In this document: in pieces, positions 23,498 through 31,751 of the stretch
Position numbering within the stretch: position 1 is the first letter of the stretch
Layout of the letters: every line of letters starts with the position of its first letter
Assembly: GCA_038961845.1 (NCBI GenBank)
Contig: CP152408.1
Span: 2,046,001 to 2,110,000 of the forward strand
DNA: 64,000 nt
Source: Xylophilus sp. GW821-FHT01B05
GTDB taxonomy: Bacteria > Pseudomonadota > Gammaproteobacteria > Burkholderiales > Burkholderiaceae_C
Direction: 5' to 3'
The notes under the pieces: model-generated
The model's database searches: none
Seen by the model: the letters and a program-made list of their open reading frames with translations, nothing else
Told to the model about the DNA's origin: nothing
Program-made: the position numbers and the translations under genes

Positions 23498-25738
23498 ATG
23501 TTGCCCAATATCGACTACAGCGACTTGCCACAAATCATGCAGCGCCTGCTGGCCCAGGAGCCGGCATTGGACACGGCCACGCTGCCGCGCCGCAGCTTTC
23601 TGAAGATGGCCGGCGCCGGTGGCTTTGCGCTCGGCGCCTTCCCCTTGCTGGCAACGGCCCAGGCCGGCGCGCCGGCCGCTGGCGGCTTGAAGCCCACGCA
23701 ACAGCCGTCGGCCTTTGTGCAGATTGCCCCCAACGGTGAAGTTACCGTGACCATCAACCGGCTGGAGTTTGGCCAGGGCGTGCATACCGGCCTGCCGATG
23801 ATCCTGGCCGAAGAGCTGGACGCCGACTGGAGCCTGGTGCGCGGCCAGAGCGGCACCAATGATTCCGCCTACTTCGATCCGGTCTTTGGCATGCACCTGA
23901 CCGGCGGCTCCAACTCGATCAAGAACAGCTTCACGCAGTACCGCGAGCTGGGCGCCCGCGCCCGCTCCATGTTGCTGTCTGCCGCTGCGGCGCGCTGGAA
24001 GGTCGACCCAGCCACGCTGCGCACCCAGGCCGGCACGGTGCTGGGCCCGGGTGGCCGCAAGCTGGGCTACGGCGAGCTGGCAGAAGCCGCCATGGCCCTG
24101 CCGGTGCCCGAGAAGGTCACGCTGAAGAACCCCAAGGATTTCCGCCTCATCGGCCAGCCCACCACCCGCCTGGACGCGAGCGCCAAAAGCAGTGGCCGCC
24201 AGGACTTCGGCATCGACGTGAAGCACCCCGGCCAGCTCACGGCCGTGGTGGCGCACCCGCCGGTATTTGGCGCCCGCCTGTCCTCGGTGGACGACAGCGC
24301 GGCGCGCGCCATCAAGGGCGTGAAGGCCGTGCTGCGCATACCGCTGGACCGTGGCGCCGAAGGCGTGGCCGTGGTGGCCGACGGCTACTGGCCCGCCAAG
24401 CAGGGCCGCGACGCGCTCAAGCTGCAGTGGGACACCTCCGCCGTAGAGAAGGTGGACAGCGAGAAGCAACTGGTCCAGTACCGCGAACTGGCCACCAAGC
24501 CGGGCCCGCGCAAGTTCGACGCCGACATGGCGCCGCTGGCCAAGGCCCCCCGGCAGATCGAAGCCGAGTTCGTCTTCCCCTACCTGGCCCATGCCCCCAT
24601 GGAGCCGCTCAACTGCACCGTCAAGCTGTCGGGCGACCGCGCCGAGCTGTGGATGGGTTCCCAGTGCGCCGGCCTGGACGCCGCCGCAGCAGCGCGTGTG
24701 CTGGGCATCAAGCCCGAGCTGGTCGAGCTGCATGTGCAGATGGCGGGCGGCGGCTTTGGCCGGCGCTTTTCGACCACCTACGACTACGTCATCGAGGCCT
24801 GCCAGGTCGCCAAGGCCATGCGCACCGCCGGCCTGAACGTGCCGGTGCGCCTGCTGTGGAGCCGCGAGGACGACATCAAGGGCGGCTACTATCGCCCCAT
24901 GCACCTGCACCGCGCGCACGTGGGCTTCGACGACAAGGGCAAGGTCCTGGCCTGGGACCACGTCATCGTGGGGCAATCCATCACCAAGGGCTCTGTCTTC
25001 GAGTCGTTCCAGATAAAGGACGGCATCGACGGCACGGCCACCGAAGGCATGCGCGACCCGTACCCGGTGCCGATGCGCCTGACCGTGCACCACCCCGATG
25101 TCAACGTGCCGGTGCTGTGGTGGCGCAGCGTGGGCTCCACCCACACCGCCTTCGTGATGGAAACCCTGATCGATGAGATCGCCCGCACGACCAAGCAAGA
25201 CCCGGTGGCCTACCGCATGCAGCTCTTTGGCAGCAAGCACCCGCGCCACCGCGCCGCGCTGCAACTGGCGGTAGACAAGAGCGGCTACGGCAAGCGGCAA
25301 CTGCCCGCCGGCCGTGCCTGGGGCGTGGCGGTGCATGAGTCCTTCAACACCGTGGTGGCCTACGTGGTCGAGGCATCGGTCAAAGACGGCCAGCCGGTGC
25401 TGCACCGCGTCACCAGCGGCGTGCACTGCAACCTGGCTATCAACCCGCGCAGCGTAGAGGCGCAGGTGCAGGGCGCGGCCGTCATGGGCTTGTCGATGTG
25501 CCTGCCAGGCGGCGCCATCACCTTGAAGGACGGCGAGGTGCAGCAGAGCAACTTCGGCGACTTCGCCGTGCCCCGCATCACCGACGTGCCCGAATTCGAG
25601 GTGCACCTCGTGCCCAGCGCTGACGCACCCACCGGCATGGGCGAGCCCGGCCTGCCGCCACTGGCGCCCGCGTTTGCCAATGCCATCGCACAGCTCACCG
25701 GCAAGCGGCTGCGCCAGTTGCCCTTCAACCTGGCATAG
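23498..25738 (+). CDS. Molybdopterin-binding subunit of a molybdenum hydroxylase (IorB-like)
   Basis: A 746-residue large subunit that binds the molybdenum cofactor. A twin-arginine motif (RRSFLKMAGAGGFALG, residues 29-44) indicates folded export, normal for this IorB/aldehyde dehydrogenase group, which lacks an FAD subunit and feeds cytochrome c. Cofactor-loop pieces are EFGQGVHTGLPMILAEELD, MAGGGFGRRFSTTYDYVIEA, VLWWRSVGSTHTAFVMETLI and the terminal GEPGLPPLAPAFANAI with the catalytic Glu. Substrate is likely an aldehyde or N-heterocycle (family inference). AAGGAG precedes the start. Confidence 0.92.
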   Translation: MLPNIDYSDLPQIMQRLLAQEPALDTATLPRRSFLKMAGAGGFALGAFPLLATAQAGAPAAGGLKPTQQPSAFVQIAPNGEVTVTINRLEFGQGVHTGLPMILAEELDADWSLVRGQSGTNDSAYFDPVFGMHLTGGSNSIKNSFTQYRELGARARSMLLSAAAARWKVDPATLRTQAGTVLGPGGRKLGYGELAEAAMALPVPEKVTLKNPKDFRLIGQPTTRLDASAKSSGRQDFGIDVKHPGQLTAVVAHPPVFGARLSSVDDSAARAIKGVKAVLRIPLDRGAEGVAVVADGYWPAKQGRDALKLQWDTSAVEKVDSEKQLVQYRELATKPGPRKFDADMAPLAKAPRQIEAEFVFPYLAHAPMEPLNCTVKLSGDRAELWMGSQCAGLDAAAAARVLGIKPELVELHVQMAGGGFGRRFSTTYDYVIEACQVAKAMRTAGLNVPVRLLWSREDDIKGGYYRPMHLHRAHVGFDDKGKVLAWDHVIVGQSITKGSVFESFQIKDGIDGTATEGMRDPYPVPMRLTVHHPDVNVPVLWWRSVGSTHTAFVMETLIDEIARTTKQDPVAYRMQLFGSKHPRHRAALQLAVDKSGYGKRQLPAGRAWGVAVHESFNTVVAYVVEASVKDGQPVLHRVTSGVHCNLAINPRSVEAQVQGAAVMGLSMCLPGGAITLKDGEVQQSNFGDFAVPRITDVPEFEVHLVPSADAPTGMGEPGLPPLAPAFANAIAQLTGKRLRQLPFNLA

Positions 25739-25748
25739 GCGGCCCCGC

Positions 25749-26804
25749 ATGGACGGCATGGAAGACCTCGACACGCTGGTCCTGCGCAGCGCGCAGCGCT
25801 GGCAGGCGGCCGGCCTGCCCGTGGTGCTGGTCACCGTGGCACGCACCTGGGGCTCATCGCCCCGACCACCCGGCTCGCTCATGGCCATCAATGGCCGGGG
25901 CGAGACGGTCGGCTCGGTATCGGGCGGCTGCATCGAGGACGACCTGATCCACCGCATTCGGCAAGGCGGCATACAGGCGGCCTGCGCCACGCTCACACCC
26001 ACCGTGCTGCGCTACGGCATCTCCGCCGACGAGGCGCACCGCTTTGGCCTGCCTTGCGGCGGCACGGTAGAGCTGGTGCTGGAGCCATTGGCCGCGCACA
26101 GCCGGCTGGATGAGCTGCTACTGGCCTGCCAGCAGCGCCGCAGCACCGAACGGGTGCTGGATTTGCAGACCGGCCAGGTGGCGCTGCACCCAGGCCGGCG
26201 CGACGGCGTGCCAAGCTTGGACGACAGCCAGCTCACCACCTACCTGGGCCCGCAGGCCCGCCTCATCGTGATCGGCGCCGGCGACCTCTCGCGCTACCTG
26301 TGCCAGATGGCGCTGAGCCTGGGCTTCGAGGTGATCGTCTGCGACCCGCGCGAAGAACACCGCGCCAGCTGGAGCCTGCAGGGCGTGGCGGTCAGCCACG
26401 AAATGCCCGACGATCTGGTCGCCCGCCTGAAGCCCGATGCACGCACCGCCGTCGTCGCCCTCACGCACGATCCAAAACTTGACGACCTGGCCCTGATAGA
26501 CGCCCTGCAGTCCGAGGCCTTCTACGTAGGCGCCATAGGCTCACGCCGCAACAGCACCCACCGCCGCGAGCGGCTGCACACCCACTTCGACTTGCCCGAA
26601 TCCGCGCTGCAGGCCCTGCACGGGCCGGCGGGCCTGTACATAGGCAGCAAGACGCCGGCAGAAATCGCGCTGTCCATCATGGCTGAGGTGGTGGCTGTGA
26701 AGAACGGCGTGCAGCCGAGCGCGCTGGTGCAGGTGTCGGGCGGGAAGTCGCGGCATGACGTGGCGGGGGTGGATGCGGCTGTGACGGCGGGGTGTGTGGT
26801 TTGA
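25749..26804 (+). CDS. XdhC/CoxI family molybdenum-enzyme maturation factor
   Basis: A 351-residue protein. The N-terminal XdhC/CoxI domain has VTVARTWGSSPRPPGSLMAI and GSVSGGCIEDDL; the C-terminal Rossmann domain has VIGAGDLSRYLCQMALSLGF and FYVGAIGSRRNS. Such proteins insert or sulfurate the molybdenum cofactor. It starts 10 bases after the large-subunit stop, so it probably serves that enzyme; it might also serve XdhAB encoded 2.6 kb away, which has no xdhC of its own in view. Confidence 0.9.
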   Translation: MDGMEDLDTLVLRSAQRWQAAGLPVVLVTVARTWGSSPRPPGSLMAINGRGETVGSVSGGCIEDDLIHRIRQGGIQAACATLTPTVLRYGISADEAHRFGLPCGGTVELVLEPLAAHSRLDELLLACQQRRSTERVLDLQTGQVALHPGRRDGVPSLDDSQLTTYLGPQARLIVIGAGDLSRYLCQMALSLGFEVIVCDPREEHRASWSLQGVAVSHEMPDDLVARLKPDARTAVVALTHDPKLDDLALIDALQSEAFYVGAIGSRRNSTHRRERLHTHFDLPESALQALHGPAGLYIGSKTPAEIALSIMAEVVAVKNGVQPSALVQVSGGKSRHDVAGVDAAVTAGCVV

Positions 26805-27083
26805 GGTGAAGGGGCTGCGTCTCGGCTTGGCGCACCTTGTTGCCCCAGATAGAGGCTGTGGCTACGTTGTCGGGTTCGGGGGCCTACGCGGCGGCATCAG
26901 CGTCATGGCCACTGCGACTGTGGGCTCGGAGCGGTCTTGGGCCGATGGCCGCTCAGGACAGGTCCAACGCCGTCAAACATATGCTCTTGTTGCATGGTGA
27001 CTGTTGCCATCGGCCAAACTTCTTCGCCCTCCATCTCGCATCCATAGCCCATGCGCTTTGGCGGCCGTCATCGCACAGACTAA
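26805..27083. other. Non-coding stretch before the toxin-antitoxin pair
   Basis: No gene with family resemblance, ribosome site and coding bias was found in this gap. Open frames here are short and run into the antitoxin gene without support. The stretch separates the molybdenum operon from accessory genes and may be a decayed insertion boundary. Confidence 0.4.
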
Positions 27084-27097
27084 AATGTGTACACATT
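27084..27097. promoter_or_regulatory. Perfect palindrome AATGTGTACACATT, antitoxin operator
   Basis: A perfect 14-bp palindrome with core TGTACA, 24 bases before the antitoxin ATG. Phd/YefM antitoxins are known to bind palindromes with a TGTACA core and repress their own operons, so this is very likely the autoregulatory operator. Confidence 0.75.
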
Positions 27098-27121
27098 GAT
27101 TCACAACGCAGGAGTGCGGCC

Positions 27122-27394
27122 ATGGAAGCTACAAAGGTAGGAATTCGCGAGTTCCGTGCGGACTTGGCCGAGTACATCGCGGCAAGCCGCCCTGTTGCTG
27201 TGACTCGCCACGGCCAGACGGTCGGCTACTTCATCCCCGTGCACGGCCAAGCCGAGGCGGATTTGGTGGCGCTCCAGAAAGCGAGCCAGTCACTCGATAA
27301 GCTGCTATCTGCGCAGGGCGTGGACATAGAGGGCGTCGTTGCCGACTTCAAGAAAGCCCGTAAGAAAAGCGTCCCCAGCGCCAAGGCCAAATGA
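27122..27394 (+). CDS. Phd/YefM-family antitoxin
   Basis: A 90-residue protein. The N-terminal half shows the Phd/YefM DNA-binding fold: TKVGIREFRADLAEYIAASR, then PVAVTRHGQTVGYFIPV. The C-terminal half is charged and should wrap the toxin. CAGGAG precedes the ATG. Its last bases overlap the toxin start (ATGA), typical of translational coupling. Confidence 0.87.
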   Translation: MEATKVGIREFRADLAEYIAASRPVAVTRHGQTVGYFIPVHGQAEADLVALQKASQSLDKLLSAQGVDIEGVVADFKKARKKSVPSAKAK

Positions 27395-27816
27395 GCAGCG
27401 CGGCCATCGTTCTGGATGCCAACATACTGATCCGCGCGGTGCTTGGCACGCGGGTGCGCGAACTTATTCAGGCACATGCCGCCACTGTCAAGTTCTTCGC
27501 CCCTGATGTGGCGTATGCGGACGCACGGAAATACCTGCCTGCGCTGCTACAAAAACGTAGTGTGGATCCGATCCCCGCCATGCTGGTGCTTGATGCCCTG
27601 GAACGCATCGTTCACCCCGTGGACATGGACGTCTACGGTGGGCTGCAGCAGCAAGCGCTGCGGCGCATCGAAATGCGCGATGCCGACGACTGGCCGGTGC
27701 TGGCTTGTGCGATGGTGCTTGGCTGCCCTGTTTGGACGGAGGATGCGGACTTCTTCGGAACAGGTGTGGCGACATGGACCACAGACCGGATCGGGCTGTA
27801 TCTGGACAATACATAG
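27391..27816 (+). CDS. PIN-domain toxin (VapC-like ribonuclease)
   Basis: A 141-residue PIN-domain protein. Acidic metal ligands appear in order: Asp in VLDANILIRAVLG, a central acidic residue, Asp residues in MRDADDWPVLACAMVLGCPV and in WTEDADFFG. PIN toxins cut RNA and are neutralised by the cognate antitoxin. Pairing PIN with a Phd-type antitoxin is a recognised mix of families. The start overlaps the antitoxin stop. Confidence 0.87.
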   Translation: MSSAAIVLDANILIRAVLGTRVRELIQAHAATVKFFAPDVAYADARKYLPALLQKRSVDPIPAMLVLDALERIVHPVDMDVYGGLQQQALRRIEMRDADDWPVLACAMVLGCPVWTEDADFFGTGVATWTTDRIGLYLDNT

Positions 27817-27970
27817 CCCTGCAGCCCGAAAAATTGAGATCATTGAAGCGCATTTGCGCGCTTTGTACAGTTCCACGTCAGCAGCCGCTCGATCGGATGA
27901 GGCGGCCGGTCAAGCGGCCCGCCTTCGGCGGTCTAGGCAAGTCAAGCGGTAGGTATTTACATCCATCATC

Positions 27971-28516
27971 ATGGTCACAACACCTCATCCCTCTTTGCTC
28001 GTCTCGTTTGGCGTAGCAATGCTCGTCGTCTGGCGCATGTACTCGCGCGTTCGCCGAATGGTGGGACGCCAGCTGTTCTCACGCAGGCGTGCCCGCGCGA
28101 CAGTCGTCTTGTTTCCCGTGCTGCTTGTGCTGATTTCGCTTGGCTCACTGGCGCATCCGGCAAGTCTGCTCGCGTTGCCGGCTGGTATCGGTCTTGGCGT
28201 AGCGCTGGGCTTCTATGGTCTTCGCCTTACCAAGTTCGAAGAAACACCGCTTGGCCTTTTCTACGTCCCAAGCGCTCACCTTGGGATTGCCTTGTCTGTG
28301 CTCTTCATTGGCCGCATCGGCTATCGCTTTGTGCAGCTATATCTCTTCGGCGTGCCAGCGTCGTCACATGCCGCCTTTGTCGGCAGTCCCCTTACCTTGG
28401 CGATCTTCGGCACTCTTGCTGGCTACTATGTTTCGTACGCCCTCGGTCTGCTGCGGTGGGCGCAGCGGGCAAGCTTGCCCGCTGAGCAAAGTCCACCGGA
28501 GCCGCCGAATGCTTGA
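27971..28516 (+). CDS. Multi-pass membrane protein of unknown function
   Basis: A 181-residue protein not recognised with certainty. Four or five hydrophobic segments are visible (about 8-22, 46-62, 66-84, 100-118 and 137-158), with a basic loop RVRRMVGRQLFSRRRARA after the first. The tail is proline-rich and soluble. GC content is lower than in the housekeeping genes around it, fitting an accessory region. It could be related to CcdC/DUF1453-type proteins, but that is a guess. Confidence 0.6.
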   Translation: MVTTPHPSLLVSFGVAMLVVWRMYSRVRRMVGRQLFSRRRARATVVLFPVLLVLISLGSLAHPASLLALPAGIGLGVALGFYGLRLTKFEETPLGLFYVPSAHLGIALSVLFIGRIGYRFVQLYLFGVPASSHAAFVGSPLTLAIFGTLAGYYVSYALGLLRWAQRASLPAEQSPPEPPNA

Positions 28517-28531
28517 CCCTGCTGGCTGCTG

Positions 28532-28559
28532 TTGCAACGACCCTGCTCTCCAGCCGCAG
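28532..28559 (+). repeat. Imperfect 28-bp direct repeat, left copy (right copy at 29263-29290)
   Basis: TTGCAACGACC, seven variable bases, then CCAGCCGCAG occurs here and again at 29263-29290 with the same internal spacing. The 731-bp offset brackets two small unrecognised genes. Confidence 0.5.
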
Positions 28560-28583
28560 GTTTCATTAGCTCTCTAGCAGTCC

Positions 28584-28826
28584 ATGGATCAGGTATTGCC
28601 TGTTGGGCAAGACGGCTATCTAACGTACCGCATCGGTGGTCATCTGAGTTCGCGCATCGTTTTCAGGTATAGCACCGAGATGGTCAAAGCCGGGACCAAC
28701 ACCTTGGACAACATTCGCAAAGAGGTGAAAGGTGCAGGGGGATTGGTGCTGGAGAAGATTTGGGATGACGCGGTGATTCTGGAAGACGGAAAGAAGAAGA
28801 CTATTGCCCACCAAGGGTGGCGCTAG
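28584..28826 (+). CDS. Small hypothetical protein (80 aa)
   Basis: An 80-residue frame with mixed composition: YLTYRIGGHLSSRIVFRYST and later DDAVILEDGKKKTIAHQGWR. I do not recognise it. There is no strong ribosome site before the ATG, and it stands alone in the accessory segment, so it may or may not be expressed. Confidence 0.4.
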   Translation: MDQVLPVGQDGYLTYRIGGHLSSRIVFRYSTEMVKAGTNTLDNIRKEVKGAGGLVLEKIWDDAVILEDGKKKTIAHQGWR

Positions 28827-28964
28827 TTTCGCGCCACCCCGGCGAGGCTAAATTTTGCCCTTTGCTTATCCCCTCAAATAGTGACGTTAGAGAAGGCGCC
28901 GCCACGCTTGCTCGGCTACCTCAGGTCTAGCGGTGCGGGTGGAATACGCAGGCGCTCATCCATC

Positions 28965-29201
28965 CTACGTTTGCCCAAAGCCTTTGTGCACCTTCGCGCG
29001 CGCGGTGCGCGTCTTGTTCAAGTCCGACAGCGCATATCCACTGGCCGCAATGGCTTTACGCTCGTGCACCAGTTGGCGTGCTGCTTTGGCTGCTTTTGCG
29101 ACAGCGCGCTCTGTTGGGGTCTTGGGTAGCTTGGCCATTGGTAGCGCCTCGTCTAGTAGTGCCTCCACCCTGCCTAGAGTAGGAAGGTCGGAGTGGGTCA
29201 T
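28965..29201 (-). CDS. Small hypothetical protein (78 aa), Ala/Lys-rich
   Basis: A 78-residue helical, basic frame (TERAVAKAAKAARQLVHERK). No family recognised. Composition resembles small accessory or phage-like proteins. The opposite strand is also open here, so the call is tentative. Confidence 0.35.
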   Translation of the reverse strand: MTHSDLPTLGRVEALLDEALPMAKLPKTPTERAVAKAAKAARQLVHERKAIAASGYALSDLNKTRTARAKVHKGFGQT

Positions 29202-29375
29202 CGCGTTGAGCGCCTATCGTAAATGCCTGGTCTTCTCCGATTGCACAGGGTGACTGCAGTCATTGCAACGACCGCGCCCACCAGCCGCAGACATTCAGCC
29301 CAAACTCTTGACCCCGGTCACCGTCCAGTAGCTCTCCGGCATCCCACGGGTCAAGCACGGCTCGCACCGTCCCCC

Positions 29376-31751
29376 TCAAACCCCACCCAACCCCCGCAGA
29401 ACATTCTCCGCAGTAGCCGGCGCCTCCAACCGCACCGGCTGCCGCTCCCCATCCTCATCCCCACCCCGCGCAGCCGCAATCGCATTGCGCAGCGCCTCAT
29501 ACACGCTGATGGCCAGCATGAAGGGCGGCTCGCCTACGGCTTTGCTGCCGAAGACGTTGTCTTCCCGGTTGGGCTCGGGCCAGAGGTCTACCTTGAAGTG
29601 CTCGGGGATGTCGCCGGTGGCGGGGATTTTGTAGGTGCTGGGGGCGTGGGTGCTGAGCAGGCCTTTGTCGTTCCACACCAGTTGCTCGGTGGTGAGCCAG
29701 CCCATGCCTTGCACAAAGCCGCCTTCTATCTGGCCGATGTCGATGGCGGGGTTGATGCTGCGGCCTACGTCGTGAAGGATGTCTACCTTGAGCACGCGGC
29801 TTTCGCCGGTGAGGGTGTCTATGGCGACCTCTGTTGCGGCGGCACCGTAGGCAAAGTAGTAGAAGGGGCGGCCGGTGAGGGTGTGCTTGTCGTAGTGGAT
29901 CTTGGGCGTGCGGTAGAAGCCGTCGCTCCACAGCTGTATGCGGTTGGCGTAGGCCATGCCCACCACTTCGTCGAAGCTGCGCGTGGCCTTGGGCGAGATG
30001 ATCTGGCCGTCTTCGAAGCGGATGGCGCCGGCGCCGCAGCTGTCCAGGCCGCAGACGAAGCTGGCGAGGTTGTCGCGCACATTGCGCGCGGCGTACTGGG
30101 CGGCGCGGCCGTTCAGGTCGGTGCCGCTGCTGGCGGCGGTGGCGCTGGCGTTGGGCACCTTGCCGGTGTCACTGGCGGTGACCAGCACACGCGCAAAGGG
30201 CACGCCCAGTTCGTCGGCCACGATCTGCGCCACCTTGGTGTTCAGGCCCTGGCCCATTTCGGTGCCGCCGTGGTTCACCTGCACGCTGCCGTCGGTGTAG
30301 ACGTGCACCAGCGCGCCGGCCTGGTTGAACAGCGTGGCGGTGAAAGAGATGCCGAACTTCACCGGCGTAATCGCCAGCCCGCGCTTCATCACCGGGTTGG
30401 CGGCGTTCCAAGCCAAAATGGCCTTTTGCCGTTGTCGGTACTGGGCTGTTTGCTCTAGTTTCAGTAGCAAGGGCTGCAGGATGTTGTCTTCTACCTGCAT
30501 CTGGTAGTGGGTGACGTTGCGCTCGGTGATGCCGTAGAGGTTGCGCATGCGCACGTCGAAGGCGTCCAGGCCCAGGTGGCGCGCGATGTCGCCCAGGATG
30601 GCCTCGATCACGATCACGCCTTGCGGCCCGCCAAAGCCGCGAAACGCGGTGTGGCTCTGCGTGTTGGTCTTGCAGCGGTAGCTGCGGATCACCACGTCGC
30701 TCAGGAAGTAGGCGTTGTCTGCGTGGAACACGGCGCGGTCGGCCACCGGGCCCGACAGATCGGCGCTGAAGCCGCAGTTGACCAGCATGCTCAGGTCCAG
30801 CGCGGTGATGCGGCCGGTGTCATCAAAGCCCACCTGCCAGTCGTAGGCAAAGGGGTGGCGCTTGCCGGTGACCATGAAGTCGTCGTCGCGGTCCAGCCGC
30901 AGCTTGACGGGGTAGCCGGTCTTGCGCGCGGCCAGCGCGGCCCATACGGCCAGGTGGCCGGCCTGCGTTTCTTTGCCGCCAAAGCCGCCGCCCATGCGCC
31001 GGCATTCCACCCGCACCGCGTGGTTGTCTATGCCCAGCGCATGCGCCACCCAGTGTTGCACCTCGCCCGGGTGCTGGGTGCTGGAGTGAATCCACCACTG
31101 GTTCTGCTCCAGCGGCAGCGCATAGGCCACCTGGCCTTCGAGGTAGAAGTGCTCTTGCCCGCCCACCTCCAGCTCGCCCGACAGCAGGTGCTGCGAGGCG
31201 ACCATGGCTTTTTCTGCATCGCCGCGCTGCACCGTGACCGGCGGCAGCACATAGCTTTGCGCGGCGTGCGCTGCGCGCGGCGACAGCACGGCCGGCAGTA
31301 CTTCGATATCCAGCACCACCTTGCGCGCGGCGCGGCGCGCCTGCATCACGGTTTCTGCCACTACCAGGCCGATGACCTGGCCGATGTGCTGCACGGTCTC
31401 AAACGCAAACACCGGCTCGTCATGGCCGAAGGCGGCCAGCAGCTTGTCGCCGGGCACGTCGTCGGCCAGCAGCACGTCGCGCACGCCGGGCATGGCCAGG
31501 GCGGCGGCCGTGTCCACGCCGCGCAGCCGGCCGTGCGCCACATTGGAGAGGATGGGCGCGGCGTACAGCGTGCCGCGCACTTCGGGGATGTCGTCGACAT
31601 AGGTGGCGCCGCCGGCGACCTGGGCGCGCGCGCTTTCGTGCGGCTGCGAGCGGCCGGCCGCGCGCGTGGCGGGGGAGGGCGCTGCGGCGTCGGGTGCGAT
31701 TGCCGTGGCTGCAAGCGCAGGCAGATCTGGCGAATGTTCTTTGGCGTTCAT
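29376..31751 (-). CDS. xdhB: Xanthine dehydrogenase, molybdenum-binding subunit
   Basis: A 791-residue subunit that binds the molybdenum cofactor and oxidises hypoxanthine and xanthine toward urate in the cytoplasm. Typical XdhB stretches: GGATYVDDIPEVRGTLYAA, LEGQVAYALPLEQNQWW, RRMGGGFGGKETQ, TAFRGFGGPQG with the substrate Arg, VNHGGTEMGQGLNTKVAQI and the catalytic-Glu region VGEPPFMLAISVYEALRNAI. It overlaps xdhA (ATGA). Residues around LLLKLEQTAQYRQ correspond to a degenerate copy of the dispersed repeat. Confidence 0.95.
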   Translation of the reverse strand: MNAKEHSPDLPALAATAIAPDAAAPSPATRAAGRSQPHESARAQVAGGATYVDDIPEVRGTLYAAPILSNVAHGRLRGVDTAAALAMPGVRDVLLADDVPGDKLLAAFGHDEPVFAFETVQHIGQVIGLVVAETVMQARRAARKVVLDIEVLPAVLSPRAAHAAQSYVLPPVTVQRGDAEKAMVASQHLLSGELEVGGQEHFYLEGQVAYALPLEQNQWWIHSSTQHPGEVQHWVAHALGIDNHAVRVECRRMGGGFGGKETQAGHLAVWAALAARKTGYPVKLRLDRDDDFMVTGKRHPFAYDWQVGFDDTGRITALDLSMLVNCGFSADLSGPVADRAVFHADNAYFLSDVVIRSYRCKTNTQSHTAFRGFGGPQGVIVIEAILGDIARHLGLDAFDVRMRNLYGITERNVTHYQMQVEDNILQPLLLKLEQTAQYRQRQKAILAWNAANPVMKRGLAITPVKFGISFTATLFNQAGALVHVYTDGSVQVNHGGTEMGQGLNTKVAQIVADELGVPFARVLVTASDTGKVPNASATAASSGTDLNGRAAQYAARNVRDNLASFVCGLDSCGAGAIRFEDGQIISPKATRSFDEVVGMAYANRIQLWSDGFYRTPKIHYDKHTLTGRPFYYFAYGAAATEVAIDTLTGESRVLKVDILHDVGRSINPAIDIGQIEGGFVQGMGWLTTEQLVWNDKGLLSTHAPSTYKIPATGDIPEHFKVDLWPEPNREDNVFGSKAVGEPPFMLAISVYEALRNAIAAARGGDEDGERQPVRLEAPATAENVLRGLGGV
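30436..30470 (+). repeat. Dispersed hairpin repeat, copy C (degenerate), inside xdhB
   Basis: TACTGGGCTGTTTGCTCTAG followed by TTTCAGTAGCAA aligns with the right half of copy D in xdhA (GCCTGGGCTAATAGCTCTAG then TTTTAATAGCAA). The left stem is decayed. On the minus strand it is translated in frame as LLLKLEQTAQ, like LLLKLELLAQ in XdhA. Confidence 0.55.

Noticed and set aside
26794..27000. Short frame after xdhC with a GGLRGGI stretch
   Set aside because: No family match, no ribosome site, and it overlaps the xdhC end.
27880..27960. Palindromic CGGCCCGCCTTCGGCGGTCT resembling an attC stem
   Set aside because: No matching GTTRRRY and RYYYAAC cores at the right spacing were found; it lies 14 kb from the integron.
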